From Caldilineales bacterium (GTDB taxonomy: Bacteria; Chloroflexota; Anaerolineae; Caldilineales; Caldilineaceae), in NCBI GenBank assembly GCA_012271135.1, contig JAAXGZ010000106.1:1-62334 (forward strand): a stretch of 62,334 nucleotides of DNA. Direction: 5' to 3'. Positions 38,766-48,430 of this stretch are shown here, piece by piece. Both the position numbers and the translations under genes were made by a program. The notes beneath the pieces were generated by a model. That model was not told where the DNA came from, ran no database searches, and was given only the letters and a program-made list of their open reading frames with translations. The stretch's first letter is position 1. Each line of letters opens with the position of its first letter.

Positions 38766-38869
38766 TGATCGTTGTCCAATCCCGGCATTGAAGATGGCCG
38801 GATCCGTCTGGCCATGCCGCTTCCCGGGATTGGGTTGTTCGTCCCCGTTTCGGGTCCGGAATTCCGCCC

Positions 38870-40639
38870 ATGGCAATACAACACCTTTCGGCCGCTACCG
38901 TGGCGCGCATCGCCGCCGGCGAAGTCATCGAACGTCCGGTCGATGCGGTGCGGGAATTGGTCGAAAACTCGCTGGATGCCCATGCTCGCCATGTGGATGT
39001 GGCTCTCAAGGGTGGCGGCCTGGAACTCATTCGCGTGGTGGACGACGGAGACGGCATTCCCGCCGACGAGCTGCAGTTGGCGTTCCAGCGCCACGCCACC
39101 AGTAAGCTGGCGGATTCGGAAGGGCTGGATCGCATTCAAACCTTGGGGTTCAGGGGCGAGGCCCTGTTCAGCATAGGGGCTGTCAGCCACGTGACCGTGG
39201 TGTCGCGCCATCGACGAGATGCCACCGGCAGTCGCCTCCGGTTTGCCTGCGGCAAGGTTGAGGACCAGGCACCGGCGGGTGCCGTACAGGGCACAACCCT
39301 GCAGGTTGAGCAGTTGTTTGTCAACGCGCCGGTGCGACAGCGGTTTCTGAAGTCCGCGCCTGCAGAGGCCGGTCGCGTGTCCCGGATGATGCAGCGGTAT
39401 GCGCTAGCCTGGCCGGAGGTTGCATTTGCCTACAGTCACAACGACCGGGTGCTGATGCGGACCCACGGCCGCGGCGATGTGCGGGAGGTCCTGCTGGAGG
39501 TGCATGGCCGAGAGTTGGCACGTCAGGCCTTGTCCCTGGAGGGAATGCGCCACGACATCAAGGTTGCGGGTTTTGTTTCGCCGCCGACGCTGCACTATCC
39601 CAACCGGGGCCACATCGATGTGTTTGTCAACGGCCGCTGGATTCAGGACCGGTCGGTGACACAGGCGGTCGTGCAGGGATGTCACGGACGCCTGCCCGGC
39701 GGGAGGTTTCCCTTTGGCCTCATCTTCATTGAAATGGATCCCGTCCTGCTGGATGTCAACGTTCATCCCCGCAAGGCGGAAGTGCGGTGCCTGCGGGACA
39801 GGGCCTTGTTTGCGGCCGTGTTGCATGCCGTGGAGGACAGCCTGGCCGCGTACCAGCAGGTGCCGGAGGCCGCTCCGTTGGCGGTCACGCCGGTCCATGA
39901 GGACGCCGCAGGACAGTGGCAAGGGTCCGCATCCGACGCGGAGGGTCTGGCTCTGGATCTGCCAAGAGTCGATTTGGATCTCCGGCCGCATGGTCGCCTG
40001 CCCGTTGTCGGCAAGGACGATGTGCAGTCCAATCGCATGGAACCAGTTGTCGGGGACTTGCCTCCTCTCCATGTAATCGGGCAGGTTGGGCAGATGTACA
40101 TCGTGGCGGAGACATCGGCCGGCATGGTGCTTGTGGACCAGCATGCCGCCCACGAGCGGGTGTTGTACGAGGCTTGGCTTGACCGTGAACGGGTAGACGA
40201 GCACCTGCGTTCCCGACAGGCCCTCCTGGTGCCGGAAACCCTGGCGATCGGAACCGAAATCGCCGGTCTGATTGACACCCACCTGGGGTTGCTGTCGGCT
40301 CTGGGATTCGACATCGCCGCCTTCGGTGGCTCGACTTACGTGGTTCGGACCATGCCCGCCCTGCTGGCGGAGCGTGCACCACGGGCCGTGTTGCGGGAGG
40401 TGCTCGACTGTCTGGCGGACAATCGGGACTTGGTGCACGAGGAACTTGAGCGACGGCTAGTCCGCGTGATTTGCAAGCGCAGCGCCATCAAGGCCGGCCA
40501 GCCGCTTGGCTTTGACGAAATGGAATCGCTGCTCACTCAGTTGGGCAACTGCGAAAACCCCCTGACCTGCCCTCACGGCCGGCCTACCATCGTCCAGTTC
40601 TCCAGCAAGGCTTTGGCCAAGGCGTTCGGACGCAGTTAG
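38870..40639 (+). CDS. mutL: DNA mismatch repair protein MutL (endonuclease type)
   Basis: Couples mismatch recognition to strand removal. The GHKL ATPase domain shows catalytic Glu29 and metal-binding Asn33 in RELVENSLDAHA, then VDDGDGIP and TLGFRGEAL. The C-terminal domain carries the metal-dependent nicking motif DQHA-x2-E-x4-E as DQHAAHERVLYE, with ICKRSAIKAG and CPHGRP, so this MutL cuts DNA itself, as in bacteria without MutH. Length 589. Start ATG 38870; mutS is not in the window. Confidence 0.95.
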   Translation: MAIQHLSAATVARIAAGEVIERPVDAVRELVENSLDAHARHVDVALKGGGLELIRVVDDGDGIPADELQLAFQRHATSKLADSEGLDRIQTLGFRGEALFSIGAVSHVTVVSRHRRDATGSRLRFACGKVEDQAPAGAVQGTTLQVEQLFVNAPVRQRFLKSAPAEAGRVSRMMQRYALAWPEVAFAYSHNDRVLMRTHGRGDVREVLLEVHGRELARQALSLEGMRHDIKVAGFVSPPTLHYPNRGHIDVFVNGRWIQDRSVTQAVVQGCHGRLPGGRFPFGLIFIEMDPVLLDVNVHPRKAEVRCLRDRALFAAVLHAVEDSLAAYQQVPEAAPLAVTPVHEDAAGQWQGSASDAEGLALDLPRVDLDLRPHGRLPVVGKDDVQSNRMEPVVGDLPPLHVIGQVGQMYIVAETSAGMVLVDQHAAHERVLYEAWLDRERVDEHLRSRQALLVPETLAIGTEIAGLIDTHLGLLSALGFDIAAFGGSTYVVRTMPALLAERAPRAVLREVLDCLADNRDLVHEELERRLVRVICKRSAIKAGQPLGFDEMESLLTQLGNCENPLTCPHGRPTIVQFSSKALAKAFGRS

Positions 40640-40938
40640 GGTTGTCGTCGGCAGACACTGCCTATGCCGCCGGACAAAGCCTGTGAACCGTTCGGGAGGC
40701 GACGGGGTCCGAACCGTGTGTTTCGGGTCGCATCGGATTGCATGCGACTGTGGATGCGGTCACTGCCATGTTGCTCTCCAGACGTTTCGGCAACCGACAA
40801 TACGGCTTGCTCCCCGGGTCAACGGGGCTACGTGCTGTGTGGTGAACGCGGCCCGCGGATTGTTGGAACACAGTCGGTCGGCTGTGTATGGTCGGTTCAG
40901 ATGTCGACACCAGCCCCCTCACCTGGAGGTGCAATGTC
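40640..40938. other. Intergenic region between mutL and the HAD gene
   Basis: About 300 bases without a gene. A short hairpin (CCCCG 40812-40816 with CGGGG 40823-40827) is too weak to call a terminator. The last bases hold a GGAGG ribosome site at 40925-40929. Confidence 0.4.
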
Positions 40939-41670
40939 ATGGGTAAGATGCCAAGTATTGTCTTCGACTTGGACAGTACGTTGTTGGACAACAGCAGCTA
41001 TCAGGACACGCTGGCGGGGATTTGCCGCCAGGTCAGCGAACTGCATCCAGGCGTGGAGCCCCGGCAACTGCAACAAGCCAATCTAACCATCTGGACCTCC
41101 AACAAAGACCGGTACATGACGGAACTCTGGGACGGTACCAAGGACACGTTCAGCCTTGGAGAGGAAGTTTGGGAACTCACGCTCGCCCAGTGCGGGATCC
41201 AGTCCCGAAGCATCGCCAGGAAGGCGGCTCGTATTCATGATGCAACCGAGGCCAGGCACTTCAGGCTTTACGCGGATGCCCGGTCAGCCGTCCAAGCACT
41301 TCAACAGACCGGGATCCGGATGGCCTTGGTGACCAACGGACCTTCGCAGCTGCAGCGGCGCAAGATTGAAATCCTTGGGATCGCCCCTTGGTTCGAAGCG
41401 GTTTTGGTTTCCGCCGAAGTGGGGCACTCCAAGCCCGAGCCCGAGATTTACATGCTGGCCCTGGAGAGTCTGAATGCCGATCCCAAGGATGCCTGGTTCG
41501 TCGGAGACAACCTATATACCGACATCGCCGGTGCCAACAACGTGGGCATGCCATCGGTCTGGGTCAACCGGACCGCCGAACCGTTGCCGCCGGACGCGCC
41601 GGTGCCGACTCATGAAGTCCGGACCCTTGCGCCCCTTCCCGGCCTGATGGGCTTAGAACCTTCCGCCTGA
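40939..41670 (+). CDS. HAD-superfamily hydrolase, subfamily IA
   Basis: A phosphatase or dehalogenase-like enzyme of 243 residues. Motif I is FDLDSTLLDN (two catalytic Asp), motif II is LVTNGPSQLQ, motif III lysine is in GHSKPEPEIYML and motif IV is VGDNLYTDIAGAN. The cap domain is helical, lying between motifs I and II, as in phosphoglycolate phosphatase and YjjG-like nucleotidases. A four-residue C-terminal tail follows normal length. ATG 40939 is preceded by GGAGG at 40925-40929. The substrate cannot be told; it stands alone. Confidence 0.88.
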   Translation: MGKMPSIVFDLDSTLLDNSSYQDTLAGICRQVSELHPGVEPRQLQQANLTIWTSNKDRYMTELWDGTKDTFSLGEEVWELTLAQCGIQSRSIARKAARIHDATEARHFRLYADARSAVQALQQTGIRMALVTNGPSQLQRRKIEILGIAPWFEAVLVSAEVGHSKPEPEIYMLALESLNADPKDAWFVGDNLYTDIAGANNVGMPSVWVNRTAEPLPPDAPVPTHEVRTLAPLPGLMGLEPSA

Positions 41671-41828
41671 CGGCGGTCCGGAGGGCGGTTTCCGTCTTGT
41701 CAACTTTGGCCCGATCCGCCATGGATAGGGAGTCCTTCAGGTTTTTTCCAAAGAACCCAAGGATCTCCCGCCCTGGCTTCACCGCGGCTCTTGACCGCAT
41801 CAACGGCCATGCCGGCCTCTGCCCGCGA

Positions 41829-43577
41829 TTAGCTGGCCGGTGCCGCTGATATACCAATGGCTTCTTCAAGCTCGGTCAACTGCCCTTGAGGCACCAAACC
41901 CTCAAAAACTCCGATCAATTGCTCCGGGGTCGCGATTCGAAACAGGTTTTGATCCATGTAGTGGCGCAGTTTATCGGTGAACGCCTCATGGCCGGTGTAA
42001 GTCCAAATCTCGCCCAACAGAACCGCGGGACGCCGATAGTGGGTGGCGTGGTAGTGACGGAAACCATGATAGGGATGGGCCAGCCACCATGGGGAGTCTC
42101 CAGGAAATTGGCTTCCGAAGTCCTCGTTGAGATGTTGCCAGTAGCCAAGGTGTCGCGATCCGTTGAAATTTTGGTCGACAGTTTCCATCATGTAGACATA
42201 GGACAAATCCGCCAATCCCTCATCCAAACCGGGATGATTGACGGGGTCGTTGTGGACTAGGAGGTAAATCCATTGATGAGCCACTTCATGCACCACCAGA
42301 AAGGCTGTATTCCAGGGATGGGACCTGTACCTCATGACACCTATCTGAATCAGATTGGAATATTCCATGGCTGTATCCGCCAGTGGCGACGCGACGATGG
42401 TCAAATGCGCATAGGGATACGGAATCCAGGCCTTGGAGAAAAAGCCCAATGCCTCTGCCGCCTGGTCCAATGCCCGAAGGGCAACAGGCTCGTCCTCGGC
42501 ATGGTAAAAGGATTGAATTCGAACCCCGTCCACATCCTTGCTTGAGACCCGGTATAGGGGACTGGCCTGCAGGACGAACCCCCGTACCGGACCCGTTACC
42601 CACCGCTGGCGCTTTCGGCCATGGGCCGCCGCCTCTTCGTGCACGGGCGCACCACTGCCCACCAAAACATATTCCGAAGGTGCCACTGCCTCCACGGTCA
42701 TAAGTACAGTTTCGTGAAACCGTATGTCGGTGTGTTGCGGAATCTCCTGTATCCACCAGCCCATTGTGTTCGTGCCCGGCGCCCCCGGTGCATGCACTGC
42801 CAACTCGGGGTAGAAGTGGGGGAGATTGATCATGTCCTGATTGGCCCCGTTGCGTACGTAGGCACTCTCGTCCGACAGGTGTTCGTAGCCAAGGAACCAG
42901 GTAAATTCAACCCGAACCCAGTGGTCTGGTTGTAGGGGTGATGCCAATGGGATGGTTGCCACTGTGGCTGAAGGGGAAAGGGCGGGTTGAACGGAGAGAC
43001 CGTTCACCATCACGCGCTCCAAGTACATGTCGGTGTGCAACCGCGGATGGTTGGCCGGTAGCCGGAATACGATTGAGGGCCAGGCAATTGCACTGTTGTT
43101 GCGCAGCGTGATGACCGCAATTCCCTTGAGCATCCTCTGTGCCGGGAAGATTTCCACGGACATGTCGTATCGGGTCAGGTGGGACAAGTCCGACAGCATA
43201 GATTGGAATTCCGGTCGCAGGCTCTCGGAATAGGCGGAAAGGGACGGGAAACCCACCGGTTCCCGTTCCACGGCTGCAACGACTTTCGCGGGCATGTCGT
43301 CGACAGGCGCCGGGGTGGGGCGTTTGGTCGCAACTACAACAAGGGTCGGGGTCGGCAAACAGGCAACTCTCGTCGAAACCGGGGACACTTGAGCCACTGC
43401 AGGGGCCGCCACGCCGGATGCACGCCACGGTGCCGCCTCCAGCATTCCACAAGCCAATACCGTGACAATGACCACGATGCTGCGTACAGCCCACTTGGGA
43501 ATCCTGTGGCCGGGGGAAGGCACACTTCTCAACATGTGCACAACCGGATCTGTGGAAGGGGTGCTCTGATCCCCCAT
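41829..43577 (-). CDS. Membrane-anchored M1-like zinc metallopeptidase
   Basis: A gluzincin of 582 residues: one N-terminal membrane helix (about 30-47, AVRSIVVIVTVLACGML) then an extracellular part. Zinc ligands are His430, His434 and Glu453, in HEVAHQW and, 18 residues later, GLDEGLADL. The beta-rich N-domain of the M1 family precedes it. Where M1 aminopeptidases have the substrate motif GAMEN, this one has TAMEYSN, so exopeptidase specificity is likely altered. The C-terminal HEAT-like part is short. The N-terminal start (ATG 43577 or ATG 43535) has no good ribosome site. It is flanked by a gene-poor region and stands alone. Confidence 0.82.
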   Translation of the reverse strand: MGDQSTPSTDPVVHMLRSVPSPGHRIPKWAVRSIVVIVTVLACGMLEAAPWRASGVAAPAVAQVSPVSTRVACLPTPTLVVVATKRPTPAPVDDMPAKVVAAVEREPVGFPSLSAYSESLRPEFQSMLSDLSHLTRYDMSVEIFPAQRMLKGIAVITLRNNSAIAWPSIVFRLPANHPRLHTDMYLERVMVNGLSVQPALSPSATVATIPLASPLQPDHWVRVEFTWFLGYEHLSDESAYVRNGANQDMINLPHFYPELAVHAPGAPGTNTMGWWIQEIPQHTDIRFHETVLMTVEAVAPSEYVLVGSGAPVHEEAAAHGRKRQRWVTGPVRGFVLQASPLYRVSSKDVDGVRIQSFYHAEDEPVALRALDQAAEALGFFSKAWIPYPYAHLTIVASPLADTAMEYSNLIQIGVMRYRSHPWNTAFLVVHEVAHQWIYLLVHNDPVNHPGLDEGLADLSYVYMMETVDQNFNGSRHLGYWQHLNEDFGSQFPGDSPWWLAHPYHGFRHYHATHYRRPAVLLGEIWTYTGHEAFTDKLRHYMDQNLFRIATPEQLIGVFEGLVPQGQLTELEEAIGISAAPAS

Positions 43578-44384
43578 TCAGGATGTTGGGTAACGGGCGG
43601 GATAGTTGTCGCCGACATTCCCTGTCGGCAGTGGGGTGCTGCAACGCGCGGGTACGGAGTTCGGTCGTGTGCAGCGGCTATGGACAGGGCAGCTCGCATA
43701 CTCGATACCGCGACGCGGGGAAGGCAAGCACCTCGAATACGGCATCGTCGCCAAGACCATCCAGCGCCGGCCGATGAGCCAGGCGCGCGCCGGCCGGTTC
43801 CGGGATGATTCGCTTCAGGGCAGTGCTTGGATTGCCCGGCCCACCACTGCGACGACAGTGCTGTCGGGATACCGGTCCGTCCGGTGTGGGGGCCGGCTCC
43901 TGTAGCCGCTGTTCCGTTCGGGCTGCCCGGCTGGCCACCGACCGGGACCAGTGCCACCACGCTCGGATTTTGGTCCTGCAAGACGGCCAGCGCGGGGCCG
44001 GCGGCCAAACGGGCAATGATGTCAGCAAGTGACAGCGCGAACATGGAGGGACCCGCGTTCGGGATGAAGCAGAACGGCGGCGGACAACGCGGGTGCATCC
44101 TTGTTGTAGCACATTTCGGTCCATACGGCAGCGGCCGGCGAGGTCGTTTGTTCGGCCGGACCCTACCGTCGTCGAGTCGTCAGGCGGCCAAGGGGGCTGT
44201 CAACACAGGTGGCAGCAGTTGCGATGAACCTGAAACAGTGCCGATTTGCCTGCTGTGTTATGTGTTAACATTGCGAGTCGGTATCGTAGTCGGTGGAAGT
44301 TGCGCCTTGCAGGCGCAGTACGATGCGTGTCCGAACCCCGGCCGCGTTTGCAAATCCCTTTCGACAATTCCTGGGAGAGATCGG
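43578..44384. other. Gene-poor region upstream of tig
   Basis: About 800 bases. A minus-strand frame to 44098 and plus-strand frames exist, but their composition (Arg/Pro/Cys-rich, no regular hydrophobic pattern) looks non-coding. AT content rises near 44250-44270, where the tig promoter may lie. No tRNA or ncRNA recognised. Confidence 0.4.
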
Positions 44385-45803
44385 GTGAAGTTCCAGACTG
44401 CTCCGGCGGCAAATCGCGAGATCAGGGTCACGGTGGAACCGGATCCCAAGACGGTCGACAGCGCCTTGGCCGCGGTCGGAAACCGTCTGGGCCAGACCAT
44501 CAATATCCCCGGCTTCCGCAAAGGCAAGGTGCCCTATCGCGTGGTTGAGCGGTTCCTAGGGCGCGAGGCACTCCTGGAAGAGGCCGAACCCGCCCTGGTG
44601 GAACAGGCCGTGGGGGCCTACATGAGGTCGGCCGGCATCGAGGCGGTCGAAGCGGCAAGCCTGGTGGAGCGGTCAACCGATCCGGTCCAGTGGACCTTCC
44701 TGATAACCCTTGAGCCCTATGTGTCGTTGATCGACACCTATCGCGACTTCCGGATCGAGCCGCGGGAACTTGAGCCGACAGACGAGGAGCGTGAGGAGTT
44801 CCGTCAGCAGACAATGCATCAGTCCGGCGAACGGCGGACGGTGGACCGGCCGTCCGAATGGGGTGACACCCTGACCTTGACGGTTCGCAGCGTGTTCCTG
44901 GATGAATCCGGCGAGCCCACGGACGAGGTGATGCTGGAAGACGATGACTGGATTGTGGATCTTGACGAGGAGGAACCCTTGTCGCCGCCGGGTCTGGACG
45001 AAGAGCTTCTGGGTGTGGCGACCGGCCAGGAACGGGCCTTTGTCTTGTCCTGGCCCGAAGACAGTTCCAGTGTCCACGCCGGGCGATCTGTGAAATTCGA
45101 GATTTCCGTCAAGGACGTGGAAGGGTGGGTCGCGGCCGAGTGGGATGCCGCCCTGCTGGCCCGAAGACTGGGCGAGGAGGAACCCCAGCGTACGCTGGCG
45201 GAGTACGAGGATGAACTGTGGGCCGAATTCGCCCGTCGGAAGTCGGCCCAAGTGTTGAACGAAGAGCTCAATACGGCCTTGGAAGGCCTCGAAAGTCATA
45301 CTGTCCTGGAATACGGCCGGGTGTCCGTGGAACGGGCGGTGCAGCAGTTCGTGGAGCGACAGGCGGCCGGCTTGCGGACCATGGGCATTAGGGATCTCCA
45401 GAGTTACCTCCGCATTTTGGGTATGACGGAGGAGGAATACCTTGAATCCTCAAGGCCGGTGGCCGAACAGGACCTGAGACAGAATCTGCTGCTCTGGGAG
45501 TTCATCGAGCGGGAAAAAATCGAGCTTCCCGCCGGAACCGAAGAGCGGCTTAGGATCGCCGCGGAAGCGGAAGCTCCCGGCTTGTTGAACCAGTACGCGA
45601 ACGACGACAGCCCCGATCCGGAAGTTGTTGTGGAACGCTTGGTTGAGTTGCGCTTGGCGGACGAATTGCGGAACGTCGGCAGGGATGGTCTGCTGAAGAT
45701 GGTCACCGACGGAGCCCACTCCCTGCCGCTCCCCGAGGACGCCGGCGGGGACGAGGCCGATGTGGAACACGACGAGGAAGTTGCAGCGGCAGCCCAAGGT
45801 TAA
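44385..45803 (+). CDS. tig: Trigger factor
   Basis: Ribosome-bound chaperone that meets nascent chains. From GTG 44385 (GGGAGA at 44373-44378) it has 472 residues. The N-terminal ribosome-docking signature is GFRKGKVPYRVVERFLG. A PPIase (FKBP-like) middle domain appears reduced or diverged (EWGDTLTLTVRSVF ... VKFEISVKDVEG), and a long helical C-terminal arm domain with acidic end (DEADVEHDEEVAAAAQG) follows. A much longer open frame upstream (to 43827) is not homologous. The clpP and clpX genes follow, a common order. Confidence 0.9.
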   Translation: MKFQTAPAANREIRVTVEPDPKTVDSALAAVGNRLGQTINIPGFRKGKVPYRVVERFLGREALLEEAEPALVEQAVGAYMRSAGIEAVEAASLVERSTDPVQWTFLITLEPYVSLIDTYRDFRIEPRELEPTDEEREEFRQQTMHQSGERRTVDRPSEWGDTLTLTVRSVFLDESGEPTDEVMLEDDDWIVDLDEEEPLSPPGLDEELLGVATGQERAFVLSWPEDSSSVHAGRSVKFEISVKDVEGWVAAEWDAALLARRLGEEEPQRTLAEYEDELWAEFARRKSAQVLNEELNTALEGLESHTVLEYGRVSVERAVQQFVERQAAGLRTMGIRDLQSYLRILGMTEEEYLESSRPVAEQDLRQNLLLWEFIEREKIELPAGTEERLRIAAEAEAPGLLNQYANDDSPDPEVVVERLVELRLADELRNVGRDGLLKMVTDGAHSLPLPEDAGGDEADVEHDEEVAAAAQG

Positions 45804-46106
45804 GGACACCAATGTCGGCCCGTTCGGCCGGGTCCGCGGTGGGCGGCCTGCGCCGCGCCGGGATCGGTTTGACCAACCTGGGGCGGGGCCTGATCCTCCC
45901 GGTTCTCCGTGCCTTGCCGGCCTGCGGTTGGCAGGCAGTCGATGGTGGTTTGCGACCAACCATCGGCAACGCAGTGCGTGCGGTGTATGTGTGTGGCCTT
46001 CATTGACGGAACGCATACAGTTGAGACGGCATCCGTGTTCTATCCTCATCTAGACCGGGTTGGATGAACCGGCCCGGCCCCAGCCAACAGCGAAGGAATC
46101 GCCTGT
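45804..46106. other. tig-clpP intergenic region
   Basis: About 300 bases with no gene. A hairpin at about 45939-45964 (CGATGGT with ACCATCG, with an inner GGT/ACC step) could be a transcription attenuator. An AAGGAA ribosome site (46093-46098) lies just before clpP. Confidence 0.35.
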
Positions 46107-46784
46107 ATGTTTGATCCCGCGGGATGGCACAATCCGCAGAATGTCGTGCCGATGGTCATCGAGACCACGGGACGCGGCGAGCGGGCCTACGACATCTATA
46201 GCCTGCTGCTCAAGGAGCGCATCATCTTTCTGGGTACGCCCGTTACCGATCAGGTCGCCAACCTCATCGTGGCCCAGCTACTGTTCCTGGACCGGGAGGA
46301 CTCCAGCCAGGAAATCAGGATGTTCATCAATAGCCCCGGCGGCAGCGTCTATGCCGGACTGGCCATCTACGACACTATGCAGATGATCAAGGCGGAAGTC
46401 AGCACGTTCGCCGTCGGTGTGACGGCCAGTATGGGCACCGTGCTGCTAAGTGCCGGGGAAAAGGGCAAGCGCTTCGCGTTGCCCCACGCCTGCGTGCATC
46501 TCCATCCGGCCAGCAGCGGCATGCAGGGCTACACGGAGGACGTGCGCCGGGCTTTCCGCGAACAGGAGCGCCTGCAGACCCAGTTGTTCATCCTGGTGGG
46601 CCAGAGCACGGGCCGGGACTGGCGCGAAGTCGAGGCGGACTTCGAGCGGGATCGCTACATGGATGCCCTGGAGGCCAAGGAATACGGCTTGGTCGACCAG
46701 GTGCTGGGAGATACGGACCACATCGTGTCCGTGCGCGACGGCACTATCCACGTGCCGAGCCAGGACCGGTCCGAGAGCGAGTAG
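46107..46784 (+). CDS. clpP: ATP-dependent Clp protease proteolytic subunit
   Basis: A serine protease that forms a double heptamer and degrades proteins fed by ClpX. The 225 residues show [16 protein letters not shown] (oxyanion glycine region), catalytic Ser in [13 protein letters not shown], and His in [14 protein letters not shown]; the usual IHQP form is changed. The catalytic Asp lies in [22 protein letters not shown] 46107 has AAGGAA upstream. It is paired with clpX, 45-54 bases downstream. Confidence 0.92.
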   Translation: MFDPAGWHNPQNVVPMVIETTGRGERAYDIYSLLLKERIIFLGTPVTDQVANLIVAQLLFLDREDSSQEIRMFINSPGGSVYAGLAIYDTMQMIKAEVSTFAVGVTASMGTVLLSAGEKGKRFALPHACVHLHPASSGMQGYTEDVRRAFREQERLQTQLFILVGQSTGRDWREVEADFERDRYMDALEAKEYGLVDQVLGDTDHIVSVRDGTIHVPSQDRSESE

Positions 46785-46829
46785 ACGGCTTGGTGCGGAG
46801 CGTTCCAACGACTTGGACAGGAGGATTGT

Positions 46830-48320
46830 ATTTCGCACTTGGACAAGGACACGGTCCCCTGCAGTTTTTGCGGGCAGGTGCCCGCGGATGCATCCGCACT
46901 GACGGAAAGCCTGAAGTCCGGCGTGTGCATTTGCCGCGAGTGCGCGTTCGCCATCGTGCAGGCTGATCATGTGAACCAGGCCCAGAAAGGGCTTCCGGTC
47001 AAGGACCTGCCCGCACCGCCGGAACCTGTTTGGCCGTCTTCCGGGCAGGGGCTTCAGCCGGTGCGGAACCCGGTTGCCCTTCCCGGCCGTGGCTGGGAAC
47101 CGGTTGTCAACGCCGAAGTGGCGCGACAACCGGAGACGCAGGACGCCAAGGCCGCAGGGCGCCTCCCGCTGCCGTCTCCCAGGGACATCGTGTCCTACCT
47201 GGACCTGCATGTGGTGGGGCAGCGCGAGGCCAAGAAGGCGTTGGCGATAGCCGTTCACGATCACTACATGCGGTTGAACAAGCTGGCCGATACAGCCGAA
47301 CCCGGAAACGGGGAGGCCGACCCGGTGCTGGCCAAGAAGAACGTGCTGTTGCTGGGTCCCAGCGGCTGCGGCAAGACCCTGTTGGTCAAGACCATTGCCC
47401 ACCTGCTCAAGGTGCCCTTTGCGTCGGTCGACGCCACCAGCCTAACGCCTGCCGGCTACTTTGGCGAGGACGTGGAGAGCATGCTGTCCAGTCTGTTGCA
47501 CGCAGCGGACATGGACGTGGGCCGGGCGGCGCGCGGGATCATCTTCATTGATGAAATCGACAAGGCCCGCACCAAGCCGATGCGTTGGGACGTGGGTGGC
47601 GACGGGGTGCAGCAGGCACTCCTCAAGATTTTGGAAGGTGCCACGCTGCGGGTATCGCCCGACGGTGCGAAGATCACGGGCAAGACCAAGCCTGTCGAGG
47701 TGGACACGACCCACATCCTGTTCATCTGCGGAGGCGTCTTCGACGAACTTACGGATGTCATCGCCAAGCGTCTGGGCAGTCGGCATCGGCAAATCGGATT
47801 CGCCACCGTGAAAGGATCGGGTGAGGTTCGAAATCGCTCCGGGAGGGTGCTGCCGGTTGATGAGGCCGAAGCCAGGCACGAAGCCGAACTGCAGCGGACG
47901 GAGGACCGGAACCGGGCCGATGGGGAGTTGAGGCGACAGGTGATCGCCGAGGATTTTGTCAAATACGGCTTCATGACGGAATTCATGGGCCGGCTGCCCG
48001 TTCACGTTTCGCTGGAGGCCCTGGATCGGAGTACGCTGCGGGCCATCCTGACCGAGCCCCGCAACAGCGTTGTGCGCCAGGCAAAGTGGCGTTTTGCCCA
48101 GTGGGGAGTCGACCTCAAACTGACCGAGGGGGCATTAGACGCGCTGGCCGAAAAAGCGTTCGTGTCCGCCGCCGGAGCCCGCAGCCTGGATGCAGTGCTT
48201 GAAGCCCTGCTGCGCGACCTGAACTTCGAGTTGCCCGATCGGGAGGATGTGGCACAGGTCGTGGTCAACCGAAGTTGCGTGACGCGCGGCCATCGTCCAC
48301 ACATGGTGCCGAAGGCCTGA
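46830..48320 (+). CDS. clpX: ATP-dependent Clp protease ATP-binding subunit ClpX, divergent
   Basis: AAA+ unfoldase partner of ClpP. The N-terminal zinc domain is present (CSFC ... CREC). Walker A is LLGPSGCGKTLLVK, Walker B is IIFIDEIDKA, pore loop 1 is GYFG where most ClpX have GYVG, and the RKH loop region (GGRKHP in E. coli) reads SPDGAKITGK. The ClpP-binding IGF tripeptide (RQIGFATV) and the sensor-2 GAR are kept. It is longer (about 496) than usual (about 420), with an extra segment after the zinc finger. An AGGAGG at 46819-46824 fits an ATT start at 46830 (five-base spacing) better than TTG 46839; no ATG or GTG is in frame, so the start is open. Confidence 0.85.
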   Translation: MSHLDKDTVPCSFCGQVPADASALTESLKSGVCICRECAFAIVQADHVNQAQKGLPVKDLPAPPEPVWPSSGQGLQPVRNPVALPGRGWEPVVNAEVARQPETQDAKAAGRLPLPSPRDIVSYLDLHVVGQREAKKALAIAVHDHYMRLNKLADTAEPGNGEADPVLAKKNVLLLGPSGCGKTLLVKTIAHLLKVPFASVDATSLTPAGYFGEDVESMLSSLLHAADMDVGRAARGIIFIDEIDKARTKPMRWDVGGDGVQQALLKILEGATLRVSPDGAKITGKTKPVEVDTTHILFICGGVFDELTDVIAKRLGSRHRQIGFATVKGSGEVRNRSGRVLPVDEAEARHEAELQRTEDRNRADGELRRQVIAEDFVKYGFMTEFMGRLPVHVSLEALDRSTLRAILTEPRNSVVRQAKWRFAQWGVDLKLTEGALDALAEKAFVSAAGARSLDAVLEALLRDLNFELPDREDVAQVVVNRSCVTRGHRPHMVPKA

Positions 48321-48324
48321 ACCA

Positions 48325-48345
48325 CCGGAACGCTGTGCGTTCCGG
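48325..48345. terminator. First hairpin after clpX
   Basis: A perfect 9-bp stem (CCGGAACGC with GCGTTCCGG) with a 3-base loop, five bases after the clpX stop. No T-run follows. It lies directly before a longer hairpin. Confidence 0.55.
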
Positions 48346-48349
48346 ACCG

Positions 48350-48392
48350 CAAGCAACGAGGGGACGGATGTCATCCGTCCCCTCGTTGCTTG
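48350..48392. terminator. 21-bp perfect inverted repeat, bidirectional terminator
   Basis: The arms 48350-48370 and 48372-48392 are perfectly complementary around a single base, making one of the strongest hairpins in the window between the convergent clpX and TPR-lipoprotein genes. Its ends read AAGCAACG and CGTTGCTT, giving A/T-rich flanks on both strands, so it should end transcription from both sides. Confidence 0.75.
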
Positions 48393-48430
48393 GCACGGTT
48401 TCTTCCGAACCAAGCTGTCCAAAGTCGTTG

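Noticed and set aside
43529-44098. A 189-codon minus-strand frame between the metallopeptidase and tig
   Set aside because: It overlaps the start of the metallopeptidase gene, is Pro/Arg/Gly/Cys-rich and has no recognisable motif or ribosome site.
43827-44384. N-terminal extension of trigger factor by about 186 residues
   Set aside because: Low-complexity sequence without homology; GTG 44385 has a good ribosome site and gives the normal N-terminus.
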